A stretch of 64,000 bases of DNA from an uncultured Alcaligenaceae bacterium (lineage in GTDB: Bacteria; Pseudomonadota; Gammaproteobacteria; Burkholderiales; Burkholderiaceae_B): contig CALBMZ010000063.1 of NCBI GenBank assembly GCA_937896225.1, positions 1 to 64,000 of the forward strand, read 5' to 3'. The translations under genes and the position numbers were made by a program. The notes under the pieces are model-generated. The model made no database searches and had not been told where the DNA came from. It saw only the letters and a list, made by a program, of their open reading frames with translations. Shown in pieces: positions 28,709 through 39,740 of this stretch; the stretch's first letter is position 1, and every line of letters begins with the position of its first letter.

Positions 28709-29977
28709 ATGACTACCTTCGACCCACGGGAGTGTCGACATCAAGGCGAACGTGAGCTTGAACTGATGGCGCGTTTGCCACAACAAATTGCTTATGCAAA
28801 AACCCATACGCCTTATTTTGGCGAGTTGTTGCATGACATTGATCCACACCACATCAACACACGAGAACAACTGGCAACCTTACCCGTTACCCGCAAGTCA
28901 GATTTGTCTAAACAACAAAAGAAACTCCCCCCTTTTGGCGGCATGAATGCTGTACCAATTGAAAAATTACGTCGTATTTTTCAATCGCCTGGTCCTATTT
29001 ATGAGCCCCAAGGCCAAGGTTTGGACAGCTTTCGCTTAGCACGCTCATTGCGAGCTGCGGGCTTTAAGTCAGGTGATTTAGTACACAACACCTTTTCTTA
29101 TCATTTTACGCCCGGTGCATGGATGATGGAAGGGGCTGCGCATGCCTTAGGTTGCTGTGTCTTCCCGGCTGGTGTGGGTCAAACTGAATTGCAGGCCCAA
29201 ACCTTAGCTCACCTGAAACCCAATGCTTATACGGGCACGCCTTCTTTCTTAAAACTCATACTCGAAAAAGCGGATGAGCTTGGCCTTGACGTGTCGTGTT
29301 TGACCAAAGCGATGGTTTCAGGTGAAGCCTTAACGCCGTCATTACGCCAATGGTTTGAGGCCCGTGGCTTAATGGTTTTGTCGGCTTACGCCACAGCCGA
29401 CTTAGGTTTAATTGCCTATGAATCACCCGCCCTCGTGATGACTTCAGGCGGTATGATTATTGATGAAGACATTGTTCTTGAAATCGTTGAGCCCAATGGC
29501 GACAAACCCGTTGCAGCTGGCGAAGTAGGTGAAGTGGTGGTGACTGTATTTGACCAAGACTACCCCTTAGTACGCTTTGGTACCGGTGATTTATCTGCTC
29601 TTGATGTCAGATCGTTATCTGAACCTGCCCCGTGTGGTCGCACCAATACCCGCATCAAGGGCTGGTTAGGACGTGCCGATCAAACCACTAAAATTAAAGG
29701 TATGTTTGTGCATCCAGGCCAAATTTCAGAAATTGTCCGTAAACATTCTGAAGTTAAAAAAGCACGTGTGGTGGTGTCAGGCAATATTGCCGATGAGTAT
29801 ATGACCATTCATTGCGAGCTTGACCCAGCAGCACAAGTTGATTTGAACGCGCTAAGCCAAGCTATTGCACTATCTACCCGTGAAATAACCAAGCTGAGAG
29901 CTGAGGTGACCTTTGTGCAAATCGATTCATTAGCCAATGATGGTCGACTCATTGAAGACGCCCGAACCTATGCCTGA
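28709..29977 (+). CDS. Phenylacetate-CoA ligase (PaaK)-like AMP-forming acyl-CoA ligase
   Basis: IAYAKTHTPYFGELL...LATLPVTRKSDL, AYTGTPSFLKLILEKADELG, RTNTRIKGWLGRADQTTKIKGMFVHPGQI. Start set to ATG 28709. Confidence 0.88.
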   Translation: MTTFDPRECRHQGERELELMARLPQQIAYAKTHTPYFGELLHDIDPHHINTREQLATLPVTRKSDLSKQQKKLPPFGGMNAVPIEKLRRIFQSPGPIYEPQGQGLDSFRLARSLRAAGFKSGDLVHNTFSYHFTPGAWMMEGAAHALGCCVFPAGVGQTELQAQTLAHLKPNAYTGTPSFLKLILEKADELGLDVSCLTKAMVSGEALTPSLRQWFEARGLMVLSAYATADLGLIAYESPALVMTSGGMIIDEDIVLEIVEPNGDKPVAAGEVGEVVVTVFDQDYPLVRFGTGDLSALDVRSLSEPAPCGRTNTRIKGWLGRADQTTKIKGMFVHPGQISEIVRKHSEVKKARVVVSGNIADEYMTIHCELDPAAQVDLNALSQAIALSTREITKLRAEVTFVQIDSLANDGRLIEDARTYA

Positions 29978-29978
29978 G

Positions 29979-30899
29979 TTATGCCTTACCTTCCGAGGCC
30001 AAAAAAGCTTTGCCCGCTCTAGAGTGATTGGGGCGGTCAATAGCATGAGTAATAAAGGCACCGATTCGCGCCACCTCTTCAAAGTTCACGCCTGTCTCGA
30101 TACCCAAACCCCGTAACAAATAAATCACGTCCTCTGTTGCCACATTCCCTGTTGCCCCTTTTGCGTAAGGGCAGCCGCCCAAACCAGCAATGGAAGAATG
30201 AAAAATACTCACACCCATCTGCAACGCTGCATAAATATTAGCCAGCGACTGACCATAGGTATCATGAAAGTGGCCGGCAAACCGTTCGACCGGTAAAACA
30301 ACTTGCAAGGCTTCAAACACGGCTTTGACGCGACCCGGCGTAGCCACCCCAATGGTGTCAGCAATATCAATTTCATCGCACCCTAAATCTCGCATTTTTT
30401 GGGCAACTGATACGACCTCAGAAGGGGTGACTTCACCTTGGTAGGGGCAACCCAAAGCACAAGAAATACTACCCCGTAAACGTATACCATCAGCTTTAGC
30501 CGCTTTGGCAATGGGCTCAAAACGAGCGATAGACTCGTCAATGCTACAGTTAATATTTTTTTGTGCAAAGGCCTCTGATGCCGCTGAAAACACGACGACT
30601 TCATCGACACCTGCCTCACGTGACCTGTCGTAGCCTTGCATATTGGGCACTAAAACTGAGTAAATCGTTCCAGGACGTCTATCAATACCTGCCATGACCT
30701 CATGACTACCCGCCATTTGTGGCACCCATTTAGGGGATACAAAGGCTGCGGCCTCAATGTTGGCAAACCCAGCCGTCGTCAAACGATTGATCAGCTCAAT
30801 TTTGACCTCGTTGGCGACAAAGCTCTTTTCATTTTGTAGGCCGTCACGTGGACCAACCTCAACGATTTTGACCTGCTTGGGTAAGCTATCTTGGCTCAT
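29979..30899 (-). CDS. Hydroxymethylglutaryl-CoA lyase
   Basis: VKIVEVGPRDGLQNEKSFV, AAAFVSPKWVPQMAG, FHDTYGQSLANIYAALQMGVSIFHSSIAGLGGCPYAKGATGNVATEDVIYLL. Confidence 0.95.
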   Translation of the reverse strand: MSQDSLPKQVKIVEVGPRDGLQNEKSFVANEVKIELINRLTTAGFANIEAAAFVSPKWVPQMAGSHEVMAGIDRRPGTIYSVLVPNMQGYDRSREAGVDEVVVFSAASEAFAQKNINCSIDESIARFEPIAKAAKADGIRLRGSISCALGCPYQGEVTPSEVVSVAQKMRDLGCDEIDIADTIGVATPGRVKAVFEALQVVLPVERFAGHFHDTYGQSLANIYAALQMGVSIFHSSIAGLGGCPYAKGATGNVATEDVIYLLRGLGIETGVNFEEVARIGAFITHAIDRPNHSRAGKAFLASEGKA

Positions 30900-30902
30900 T
30901 TC

Positions 30903-32921
30903 TTAATCTGCCGTGATGGCTACAAAAGTCAGCAATTCAATGCCCTCGGCGACTTGTTCACCTTGTTCATAATGTATGGCCTCTACGATACCCTCAAACG
31001 GTGCCGTAATAGTGTGTTCCATTTTCATGGCTTCTATCACGAGTAAGGGTGCATGCTGGGCCACGCGTTGCCCTAACTTTACCTGAACACGCAAAACTTT
31101 ACCTGGCATAGGGGCCGTGAGTTTGCCTGCATGCTGCTGTGAGTCAAGCGTCACAGCTAATGGATCAAGGTAGGCGCATTGACGATGTTGGCCGAGACGA
31201 AACAGATGACGTGATGGGGGCGATGTCGAATCAGAATACACCGAAACCAAATGCTGTTTGCCCGCAATCTGAATCCGTATCGCTTCAGCATCCCTTTTAA
31301 AAGACCAGGGATAAGTGTGGCCTTGATAATGTAAAACAGGCGGGTTGTATTGCACCTCAACCTGTTCTGGTTGGTCAGTGCCCACATCAAACGACAGGCG
31401 TCTGGTTTGGGTGCCGTTTACTAACCAGCCATCCGTTTGCTGCCATGGCGATTGGGATTCTCGCACCCGATGTTGCGGCTGACTCGATTCGCGGTTCAAT
31501 TGGTCAGCAACCAAAGCGGCTAGATCAACGATATCAGTCTGTGGCAAAACAGCCAGCAAGCTGTCTTGGTTTTGTTCGATTAGCCCTGTGCTTAAAAGTG
31601 GTTGAGCAAAAGCAGCGCTGTTAATTAAGCGGTACAAAAATGCCACGTTTGTGGCTACGCCCACAATATGGGTTTGCATCAAGGCAAGCGCCATTTGCGC
31701 ACGGGCGCTGTCACGGTCTGCACCCCAGGTAATGAGTTTGGCAATCATGGGGTCGTAATAAGGGCTAATGGTGTCACCCTGCCTCACCCCCGTGTCAATA
31801 CGCAAACGATCTGCTATGGGCGTTGGCATACGCAACGTCGATACATACCCCGTTGACGGTAAAAACTGATTGTCTGGGTTTTCAGCATAAACACGCACTT
31901 CAACCGCATGACCATGCACGCGCAAATCAGCTTGTTTTAAAGGTAGTGGCTCACCTGAAGCCACGTAAATTTGCCACGCTACCAAATCTTGACCCGTAAT
32001 CATTTCCGTCACAGGGTGCTCAACCTGAAGACGCGTATTCATTTCCATGAAAAAGAAATGCTTGGCATGCCCCTGTTCATCCGCCTCAACAATGAACTCA
32101 ATCGTGCCAGCCCCTTGATAATTCACAGCACGGGCGGCGTCTACAGCCGCCTGCCCCATGGCTTGCCGAAGCGCGTCACTGACTTGTGGCGCGGGAGCCT
32201 CTTCCATAACTTTTTGATGTCGACGCTGAACTGAACAGTCACGATCAAACAAATAAACACAATGGCCGTGCTGATCAGCAAAGACCTGTACTTCGATATG
32301 ACGAGGCCGAGTGACATAGCGTTCAACCAATACTTTGTCATCACCAAAACTATGTTTCGCCTCTCGTTGGCAGGACTCAAGGGCGGCTTCAAAGTCTTGA
32401 CTTCGCGTAACGATACGCATACCTTTGCCGCCACCACCCGCAGATGCCTTCAGTAAAACGGGGTAACCCATACGGTCAGCTTGTTCGCGCAAGAAAGCCG
32501 GCTCTTGCTTATCCCCATGGTAACCCGGCACCAAAGGCACTTGGGCCGCTTCCATTAATGCTTTGGCGGCTGACTTAGAACCCATGGCACGTATCGATGC
32601 AGCAGGCGCACCAATAAACACCAAACCCGCATTTACACAAGCTTGCGCAAAATCAGCATTCTCTGACAAAAAACCATAACCTGGGTGAACCGCTTGCGCA
32701 CCCGTATCTAGCGCAGCTTGAATGATGCGCTCAGCTTGCAGATAACTTTCTTGTGGGGTGTTGCCACCCAAATAGACGGCCTCATCGCAAGCCATCACAT
32801 GAGCCGCTTGCGCATCTACCTCTGAATACACCGCCACCGTTGCGATACCCAGTGTTTGACAGGTTCGAGCGATACGGCAAGCAATTTCACCGCGATTAGC
32901 AATCAATATTTTGGTCAGCAT
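30903..32921 (-). CDS. liuD: Methylcrotonyl-CoA carboxylase biotin-carboxylase/BCCP subunit
   Basis: Biotin carboxylase ILIANRGEIACRIARTCQTLGI; BCCP motif VIEAMKMEHTITAP; paired with liuB. Confidence 0.93.
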   Translation of the reverse strand: MLTKILIANRGEIACRIARTCQTLGIATVAVYSEVDAQAAHVMACDEAVYLGGNTPQESYLQAERIIQAALDTGAQAVHPGYGFLSENADFAQACVNAGLVFIGAPAASIRAMGSKSAAKALMEAAQVPLVPGYHGDKQEPAFLREQADRMGYPVLLKASAGGGGKGMRIVTRSQDFEAALESCQREAKHSFGDDKVLVERYVTRPRHIEVQVFADQHGHCVYLFDRDCSVQRRHQKVMEEAPAPQVSDALRQAMGQAAVDAARAVNYQGAGTIEFIVEADEQGHAKHFFFMEMNTRLQVEHPVTEMITGQDLVAWQIYVASGEPLPLKQADLRVHGHAVEVRVYAENPDNQFLPSTGYVSTLRMPTPIADRLRIDTGVRQGDTISPYYDPMIAKLITWGADRDSARAQMALALMQTHIVGVATNVAFLYRLINSAAFAQPLLSTGLIEQNQDSLLAVLPQTDIVDLAALVADQLNRESSQPQHRVRESQSPWQQTDGWLVNGTQTRRLSFDVGTDQPEQVEVQYNPPVLHYQGHTYPWSFKRDAEAIRIQIAGKQHLVSVYSDSTSPPSRHLFRLGQHRQCAYLDPLAVTLDSQQHAGKLTAPMPGKVLRVQVKLGQRVAQHAPLLVIEAMKMEHTITAPFEGIVEAIHYEQGEQVAEGIELLTFVAITAD

Positions 32922-32924
32922 GGG

Positions 32925-34547
32925 TTACATCCTAAATAAGCCAAAACGCGTCGGTTTGATCGGTGCATTCAAACTCGCTGAGATACCTAAACTGAGTACG
33001 CGACGGGTATCACACGGATCGATCACACCATCGTCCCACAAGCGTGCACTGGCAAAATAAGGGTGTCCTTGCGTTTCGTATTGATCACGAATTGGGTCTT
33101 TAAATGCTTGCTCGTCTTCGACTGACCACACCTCACCTTTGGCCTCAAGGGCATCGCGTCGCACGGTAGCGAGTACGCTCGCGGCTTGCTCACCACCCAT
33201 GACAGAAATACGCGCATTAGGCCACATCCATAACATGCGTGGACTATAGGCCCTGCCACACATGCCGTAATTACCCGCCCCAAATGAGCCACCAATGATG
33301 ACGGTAAATTTAGGCACTTGTGCAGTGGCCACTGCCGTCACCATTTTTGCGCCATGGCGCGCAATACCTTCGTTTTCATATTTTCGTCCGACCATAAAGC
33401 CAGTGATATTTTGTAGAAACACCAAGGGTATATTGCGCTGACAACATAACTCAATGAAGTGTGCCCCTTTGAGAGCACTTTCAGAAAAAAGTATGCCATT
33501 GTTCGCAATAATACCGATTGGGTAACCATCGAGGTGGGCAAAACCCGTGATCAAAGTCGTGCCAAACCGTGCTTTAAACTCATCGAACTGAGAGTCATCG
33601 ACCAGACGTGCGATGATTTCTCTGACATCAAACGGTTTACGCGTATCGGTTGGAATCACCCCATACAGCTCTTGCGAGTTAAATCGTGGTGAGATACTTG
33701 TGCGTCGATTTAATGCCGTTGGTTTAGACTTATTGAGGTTACCCACAATTTGACGTGCAATCGATAACGCATGCGCATCGTTTTGCGCAAAGTGATCAGC
33801 CACACCCGATAGTCGTGTATGCACATCAGCGCCACCCAATTCTTCGGCAGTGACCACTTCACCGGTGGCTGCTTTAACCAACGGTGGGCCCGCTAGAAAG
33901 ATTGTGCCTTGCTCTTTAACGATAATGCTTTCATCACTCATAGCAGGCACGTAAGCACCGCCTGCCGTACAAGACCCCATCACGATCGCAATTTGTGAAA
34001 TGCCTTTGGCTGACATATTGGCTTGGTTGAAAAAAATACGGCCAAAGTGATCGCGGTCTGCAAAAACCTCATCTTGGTTCGGCAAGTTGGCGCCGCCCGA
34101 GTCAACCAGATAAACGCAAGGCATTTCGTTTTGATCGGCAATTTCTTGTGCGCGTAAATGCTTTTTTACAGTTAACGGAAAATACGTACCGCCTTTAACC
34201 GTTGCATCATTACATACGATGACACACTCTTGACCATTGATACAACCAATACCCGTGATGATGCCCGCTGAAGGGGCTGCGTCTTGACCATTTTTATCTT
34301 TATAAACTTGGTAAGCCGCAAGCGGAGAAAACTCTAAAAATGGGGTACCTGGATCAAGCAGTAATGCAATACGGTCGCGTGGCAAAAGTTTGCCCCGATC
34401 AGTATGTTTTTTACGGGCTTGTTCGTCACCGCCTAAAGCAATGTGTTGAAGCTTCTCTTTTAAGTCTTGCACACATGCAGACATGGCGGCAGCGTTCGCC
34501 TTAAAATCTTCGCTTCGCGGGTTAAGAGTAGACTCAATAATAGGCAT
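32925..34547 (-). CDS. liuB: Methylcrotonyl-CoA carboxylase carboxyltransferase subunit
   Basis: [75 protein letters not shown]. Confidence 0.95.
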   Translation of the reverse strand: MPIIESTLNPRSEDFKANAAAMSACVQDLKEKLQHIALGGDEQARKKHTDRGKLLPRDRIALLLDPGTPFLEFSPLAAYQVYKDKNGQDAAPSAGIITGIGCINGQECVIVCNDATVKGGTYFPLTVKKHLRAQEIADQNEMPCVYLVDSGGANLPNQDEVFADRDHFGRIFFNQANMSAKGISQIAIVMGSCTAGGAYVPAMSDESIIVKEQGTIFLAGPPLVKAATGEVVTAEELGGADVHTRLSGVADHFAQNDAHALSIARQIVGNLNKSKPTALNRRTSISPRFNSQELYGVIPTDTRKPFDVREIIARLVDDSQFDEFKARFGTTLITGFAHLDGYPIGIIANNGILFSESALKGAHFIELCCQRNIPLVFLQNITGFMVGRKYENEGIARHGAKMVTAVATAQVPKFTVIIGGSFGAGNYGMCGRAYSPRMLWMWPNARISVMGGEQAASVLATVRRDALEAKGEVWSVEDEQAFKDPIRDQYETQGHPYFASARLWDDGVIDPCDTRRVLSLGISASLNAPIKPTRFGLFRM

Positions 34548-34559
34548 GTCGGTTTCCGG

Positions 34560-35759
34560 TTAGTCGTCTAAACACTCAACACCGATCGCAGTGGCTTCAC
34601 CACCCCCAATGCACAGGGTTGCGACGCCGCGTTTAAGGCCATGTTTTTTGAGTGCATGTAGCAACGTGACGACAATTCGCGCCCCCGAGGCACCAATGGG
34701 GTGGCCCAACGCACAAGCCCCGCCATGCACGTTAACTTTACTGTGGGGAATGTTTAAATCATGCATGGCAGCCATCGGTACAACCGCAAAGGCTTCATTA
34801 ATTTCCCATAAGTCAACACTGTCGACCGTCCAATTATTTTTTTTCAATAACCGTTCAATACACGTCACGGGCGCCGTGGTGAACCAATTCGGCGCATGGG
34901 CAAAGGTTGTGTGACCACACATTTTTGCAATGGGGTTGAGCCCTAAAGCTTTTGCTTTAGAAGCCCGCATCAGCACAAGCGCTGCTGCACCATCATTAAT
35001 CGATGACGATGAGGCGGCCGTAATCGTACCGTCTTTTTTGAAGGCAGGTTTTAGTGTTGGAATTTTTTCAGTTTTAATTTTTCCAGGGCCTTCATCGGTA
35101 TCAACCACCACTTCTCCAGCCCGGGTAGTCACCGTGACGGGCGCGATCTCCGTTGCAAAAGTGCCGTCGGTGCTGGCTTGTTGTGCGCGTTTGACTGACT
35201 CAATGGCAAAAGCATCTTGCGCTTCACGTGTAAATTGATATTTTTCAGCACATTCTTCACCAAACGTACCCATTGCACGGCCTTTATCGTAAGCGTCTTC
35301 GAGGCCATCCATCATCATGTGATCAAAAATTTGGCTGTGGCCTATTCGATAGCCCGAGCGTGCTTTAGGTAACATGTACGGCGCATTGGTCATGTTTTCC
35401 ATGCCCCCTGCGACCATGATCTCTGCCGACCCTGCAGCCAAGGCATCGTGCACATTCATCACGGCCCGCATGCCTGAACCGCATACTTTATTAACGGTGG
35501 TCGCACCAACTGATATCGGCAAACCAGCCCCTAGGGTGGCTTGACGGGCTGGCGCTTGTCCTAGTGCAGCGGGCAATACGCAACCCATCATGACTTCATC
35601 AACTTGCTCAGGCTTTAAACCCGCACGCTCAACAGCTGCTTTAATTGCAACGGCTCCGAGTGCTGTTGTAGGCACACCAGAAAATACGCCTTGAAATGAA
35701 CCCAATGGGGTGCGGGCAGCTGACACAATCACTACAGGGTCTTGATCTAATGAATTCAT
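34560..35759 (-). CDS. Acetyl-CoA C-acetyltransferase (thiolase)
   Basis: [73 protein letters not shown]. Confidence 0.95.
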   Translation of the reverse strand: MNSLDQDPVVIVSAARTPLGSFQGVFSGVPTTALGAVAIKAAVERAGLKPEQVDEVMMGCVLPAALGQAPARQATLGAGLPISVGATTVNKVCGSGMRAVMNVHDALAAGSAEIMVAGGMENMTNAPYMLPKARSGYRIGHSQIFDHMMMDGLEDAYDKGRAMGTFGEECAEKYQFTREAQDAFAIESVKRAQQASTDGTFATEIAPVTVTTRAGEVVVDTDEGPGKIKTEKIPTLKPAFKKDGTITAASSSSINDGAAALVLMRASKAKALGLNPIAKMCGHTTFAHAPNWFTTAPVTCIERLLKKNNWTVDSVDLWEINEAFAVVPMAAMHDLNIPHSKVNVHGGACALGHPIGASGARIVVTLLHALKKHGLKRGVATLCIGGGEATAIGVECLDD

Positions 35760-36943
35760 GCTTGGGTCTCCATAAATAATTCACGGCCAATCAGCATGCG
35801 ACGTATTTCGGATGTACCCGCACCAATTTCATATAGCTTAGCGTCGCGCCAATAGCGGCCAACGGGGTATTCATTTATGTAACCATTTCCACCGAATATT
35901 TGAATTGCTTCACCCGCCATCCATGTTGCTTTTTCGGCGGTGTACAAGATGACACCCGCAGCATCTTTTCTGACATGACGTACATGTTGTTTACCTAAGG
36001 CATCAAGCTGACGACCGACGGCATAGCAGTAGGCTCTGCAAGCCTGTAAGGTGGTGTACATATCGGCCACTTTGCCTTGTATTAATTGAAACTCACCAAT
36101 AGATTGTCCAAATTGTTTTCGATCGTGCACATAGGGCATCACGACATCCATACACGCTTGCATGATGCCTAAGGGGCCGGCGGCCAAGACGGCGCGCTCA
36201 TAATCGAGGCCGCTCATCAAGACCTTCACACCCCCCCCTATTTCACCCACCACATTTTCTGCAGGCACGCGCACGTCTTTGAACACCAACTCGCCCGTGT
36301 GCGAACCCCGCATGCCAAGCTTGTCGAGTTTTTGCGCCACTGAAAAACCTGGCATGCCTTTTTCAACGATAAACACCGTTATACCTTTTGCGCCAGCCTG
36401 TGGGTCAGTTTTGGCATACACCACTAACACGTCGCAATCTGAACCATTTGTGATCCACATTTTGGTGCCGTTTAAAACGTAATGATCTCCGTCTTTTTGA
36501 GCATGAAGTTTCATACTCACCACATCTGAACCCGCGTTGGGTTCACTCATGGCTAAGGCGCCGATATGTTCACCTGAAATCAATTTAGGTAAGTATTTTT
36601 GTTTTTGTGACTCGTCACCATTGCGAGCAATTTGATTGACACACAAATTTGAATGCGCACCATAGGACAAACCAACCGAGGCTGATACGCGCGAAATTTC
36701 TTCTAACGCAATCATATGCGCCAAGTAACCCATATTGGCCCCACCGTATTGTTCTTCTACGGTAATACCCAACACCCCTAGGTCACCCATTTTTTTCCAC
36801 ATATCCATTGGAAATTGATCGTCACGATCAATTTCATGTGCTCTATGGCCCAACTCTTGTTCGGAAAAGTGTCTCACGGTATCGCGCAATGCGTCGATAT
36901 CTTCACCTAAATTAAAATCAATACCAGGTAATGATTGCATCAT
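35756..36943 (-). CDS. liuA: Isovaleryl-CoA dehydrogenase
   Basis: [83 protein letters not shown]; operon context. Confidence 0.95.
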   Translation of the reverse strand: MMQSLPGIDFNLGEDIDALRDTVRHFSEQELGHRAHEIDRDDQFPMDMWKKMGDLGVLGITVEEQYGGANMGYLAHMIALEEISRVSASVGLSYGAHSNLCVNQIARNGDESQKQKYLPKLISGEHIGALAMSEPNAGSDVVSMKLHAQKDGDHYVLNGTKMWITNGSDCDVLVVYAKTDPQAGAKGITVFIVEKGMPGFSVAQKLDKLGMRGSHTGELVFKDVRVPAENVVGEIGGGVKVLMSGLDYERAVLAAGPLGIMQACMDVVMPYVHDRKQFGQSIGEFQLIQGKVADMYTTLQACRAYCYAVGRQLDALGKQHVRHVRKDAAGVILYTAEKATWMAGEAIQIFGGNGYINEYPVGRYWRDAKLYEIGAGTSEIRRMLIGRELFMETQA

Positions 36944-36949
36944 GGCCTC

Positions 36950-37390
36950 TTATAAATTGCCCAAGTGTTTAACCACACATAGGGTCATTAACATCACAGC
37001 GCATTGTTTTCGTGCGCCTTGCTTTTCAATCCATACCTCTGCTTGTGCAACAATCAAGGTTTTGCCAGCTTTAATCACGTGGCCCACAGCGATTAAGGTG
37101 TCGCCGTCGGCCGGAGACAAAAGATTGATTTTGTATTCTGCAGTTAGCCCAGCATGGCCGGGTGCTACGGTGCTCAGAGCGGCATACCCACACGCCACAT
37201 CTGCTAAAGCCCCCATGACGCCGCCATGGAAAAAACCATGCTGTTGCGTGATAGCAGGGCGGTGAGGCATGGCGATTTCAACGTGCCCCAGCGCAATATG
37301 GGTCAGTGTGGCCTCATAAGTTTGCATCAAACCTTGGCTTGTAAAGCTGTCTTTGATTTCTTGAACGCGCTCTTCGCTTAAAGAGGTCAC
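36950..37390 (-). CDS. PaaI-type hotdog thioesterase
   Basis: ITQQHGFFHGGVMGALADVACGYAALS...LTAEYKINLLSPADGDTLIAVGHVIKAGKTL. Confidence 0.9.
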   Translation of the reverse strand: MTSLSEERVQEIKDSFTSQGLMQTYEATLTHIALGHVEIAMPHRPAITQQHGFFHGGVMGALADVACGYAALSTVAPGHAGLTAEYKINLLSPADGDTLIAVGHVIKAGKTLIVAQAEVWIEKQGARKQCAVMLMTLCVVKHLGNL

Positions 37391-37425
37391 CGTAAGGTCT
37401 CCTGATACAATATATCGCTAATTTA

Positions 37426-37449
37426 GTTTACGTTAACGTTAAGGTAAAC
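37426..37449. promoter_or_regulatory. Candidate LiuR (MerR-type) operator: GTTTACGTTAACGTTAAGGTAAAC
   Basis: gtttac-N12-gtaaac with an inner ACGTTAACGT palindrome, upstream of the thioesterase-liuA-thiolase-liuB-liuD-HMG lyase run. Confidence 0.65.
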
Positions 37450-37450
37450 G

Positions 37451-37942
37451 TCAATCTTCTTTATATTCGGGATTTCCCGCAATCAAACTTTGACAGCGCG
37501 CCTCGTGGCTGCGTATTTCTTTAAGTTGATCATTCAGATCTTTCAACTGCCGCTCTAAGACCTCGCGATGGTTGGCTAAAGTGGTCAAAAAACGCTTGAG
37601 TTGCAAAGACGGGCCGCTAGGTTGCTGGTACATATTCATATCAAGTATTTCTTTGATTTCTGACAAAGAAAATCCCAAACGCTTGCCACGCAGGGTCAAG
37701 CGTAAGCGCGTGCGATCTGCCGCGCTGTAAACACGTATTAGGCCACCTCGGCCCTGACGCGTTGGGGCTAATAAGCCTTGGTCTTCATAAAAACGTATGG
37801 TGCGATGCGTGACCTCAAACTCTTTGGCCAGCTCTGCAATGCTGAACTGCGTCGGCTTATCTGGCTTTGGACTCGATGTCACGTTTGGTTGCGATGAGGC
37901 TGTGGCATCAGGCATAGAGTTTGATAAGGTGTCTGGCGTCAT
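37451..37942 (-). CDS. liuR: MerR family regulator, LiuR-like
   Basis: FSIAELAKEFEVTHRTIRFYEDQGLLAPTRQGRGGLIRVYSAADRTRLRLTLRGKRLGFSLSEIKEILDMN; adjacent to the liu operon. Confidence 0.88.
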   Translation of the reverse strand: MTPDTLSNSMPDATASSQPNVTSSPKPDKPTQFSIAELAKEFEVTHRTIRFYEDQGLLAPTRQGRGGLIRVYSAADRTRLRLTLRGKRLGFSLSEIKEILDMNMYQQPSGPSLQLKRFLTTLANHREVLERQLKDLNDQLKEIRSHEARCQSLIAGNPEYKED

Positions 37943-37943
37943 A

Positions 37944-39020
37944 TTAACTGCTCACTTGAATGGGGGTCTGCAACCAGCTCACGCCGTCTGCATCTTTACT
38001 CACCATCTGCCGCGCGATGAATAAGGGGTGCTGCATGGACTCAGCCAAACTCAGCACAGGTGACACGCAGCAATCATGCGGGGTTAGTCGAGCCAGCCAT
38101 GCATCACGCGTGGCTGTTTTAAATTGGGCCTGTACCGCATGCGTAACCGCACGCGCCGAGTCACCGCCTACAACTTGCCCCAGAGACCAATGTTGATCTC
38201 GCCAATCAGGTTTATTCAGTGCATCACAAAAATTTTGCCAAAACTTCAGCTCTAGAGCGGCTAAAGCGAGCCATTTATCGTCAGAGGTTTCGTAAAGGTT
38301 ATAACAAGGCACACCCCCATTGAGTAAGTCTTGCTCTGGCCCTTTGGTCGCCCCTGTGTGATGGACAGCGACTTGGGCGGTCAGGTTATGCGCTAACAAA
38401 CCATCTGTCATCGAGATATCTACAAAACTACCTTGACCCGTTCTATTGGCTTGCCATAGTGCTGCCAAACAACCCATCGCAGCTGATACGCCCCCCCCTA
38501 AAACATCAGCCATTTGATAATTAGGCAAGGTGGGGCGACCATCTGGGGCCCGGTTTTGCTCAAGCATGCCGGTTAAGGCCATTGAATTTAAATCATGGCA
38601 AGCTTGAGTTTGCCAGGGGCCTGTTGAGCCATAACCAGTAATAGCACAGTAGACCAAAGCGGGTTTTATTTTCATTAAGCTTGAGGCATCTAGACCCAGC
38701 TTGGCCATCACGCCAGGGCGAAAGCTTTCAACCACCAGATCAACCGTAGGGATTAAATTTAAGAAAGCCTGCTTATCACCTGCTAATTTGAGGTCAAGCT
38801 TCATGATTTTTTTTTCAGCGTTAATAGCCCTGAAAAAAACACTATCTTGACCTAAATTACGCTCGGTCTCAGTCTGAAAAAAAGTACGCGCATAGTCTCC
38901 TTCGCCCTTATCTTCAATCTTGATCACCTCTGCCCCTAAACCCGCTAAATGCCAAGTACACACTGGGCCTGGTAACAAGCGGGTGAGATCTAAAATGCGT
39001 AAATCTTTAAGCGGAAACAT
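37944..39020 (-). CDS. CaiB/BaiF family CoA-transferase (alpha-methylacyl-CoA racemase-like)
   Basis: LRILDLTRLLPGPVCTWHLAGLGAEVIKIEDKGEGDYAR, VDLVVESFRPGVMAKLGLD. Confidence 0.92.
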   Translation of the reverse strand: MFPLKDLRILDLTRLLPGPVCTWHLAGLGAEVIKIEDKGEGDYARTFFQTETERNLGQDSVFFRAINAEKKIMKLDLKLAGDKQAFLNLIPTVDLVVESFRPGVMAKLGLDASSLMKIKPALVYCAITGYGSTGPWQTQACHDLNSMALTGMLEQNRAPDGRPTLPNYQMADVLGGGVSAAMGCLAALWQANRTGQGSFVDISMTDGLLAHNLTAQVAVHHTGATKGPEQDLLNGGVPCYNLYETSDDKWLALAALELKFWQNFCDALNKPDWRDQHWSLGQVVGGDSARAVTHAVQAQFKTATRDAWLARLTPHDCCVSPVLSLAESMQHPLFIARQMVSKDADGVSWLQTPIQVSS

Positions 39021-39706
39021 TATTTACCAGCGGCCTGCGTTGCGTTAAATTGACTTAAACCATCAAGATCTAAAATATTAATTTCACCATAGCTCACACG
39101 AATGAGCCCGTGCTCTTCAAGCGTTTTGAGTGCAGCATTGGCACGCTGCCGTGACAAACCCGCAAGTTGTCCCACCTCTTCTTGTGAAATTTTGAGCATC
39201 AAAGTTTCTTTAGGGTACCAAGCATTAAACATGGTGGCTAAAGAGCGAGCGACACGCGAATCGACATCAAGCAAGCGCTCGTTTTCAATAGCACCTATGA
39301 ACTGACCTAAACGTTTATTTAATTGATTAATTAAAAAGCGATTAAATTGAATACTGTTGTCTAGCAACCATGTAAAGGTGTGCTTAGAAATAAATGCTAA
39401 TTCACATGATCCCATAGCAATAGCGTCGTATTTGCGAAGCTCTTCTTTAAGCAGCGAGCCCTCCCCAAACCACGCGCCCGAGGCCAACCCAATCAATGTC
39501 GTCGACTTACCGCTTAAAGAAACATTGTTGATTTTGACAACACCGTTGATCACACCGATCCAATGATTGGCTTTCTCGCCACGATAGCAAACAAAAGATT
39601 CAGCATTGAACGTTTTAACTTGAACGTCTTGGCGCACTTTATTTTGCTCTGCAGCATTGAGCCCCTGCATCCAAGGGCTATGGTCAAGCAAAAAATCGAC
39701 TGGCAT
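39020..39706 (-). CDS. Crp/Fnr family transcriptional regulator
   Basis: cNMP-binding-like fold (VNGVVKINNVSLSGKSTTLIGLASGAWFGEGSLL) and HTH ISQEEVGQLAGLSRQRANAALKTLEEHGLIRVSYGEINIL. Confidence 0.92.
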   Translation of the reverse strand: MPVDFLLDHSPWMQGLNAAEQNKVRQDVQVKTFNAESFVCYRGEKANHWIGVINGVVKINNVSLSGKSTTLIGLASGAWFGEGSLLKEELRKYDAIAMGSCELAFISKHTFTWLLDNSIQFNRFLINQLNKRLGQFIGAIENERLLDVDSRVARSLATMFNAWYPKETLMLKISQEEVGQLAGLSRQRANAALKTLEEHGLIRVSYGEINILDLDGLSQFNATQAAGK

Positions 39707-39722
39707 AAGGACTTCCCCTAAT

Positions 39723-39740
39723 TTGTCGGCTAAATGACAA
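39723..39740. promoter_or_regulatory. Palindrome TTGTCGGCTAAATGACAA (TTGTC-N8-GACAA) in the Crp/Fnr gene - acyl-CoA ligase divergent region
   Basis: Read directly; 15/18 identical to 26419-26436; TGT-N10-ACA spacing as in CRP sites. Confidence 0.6.
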
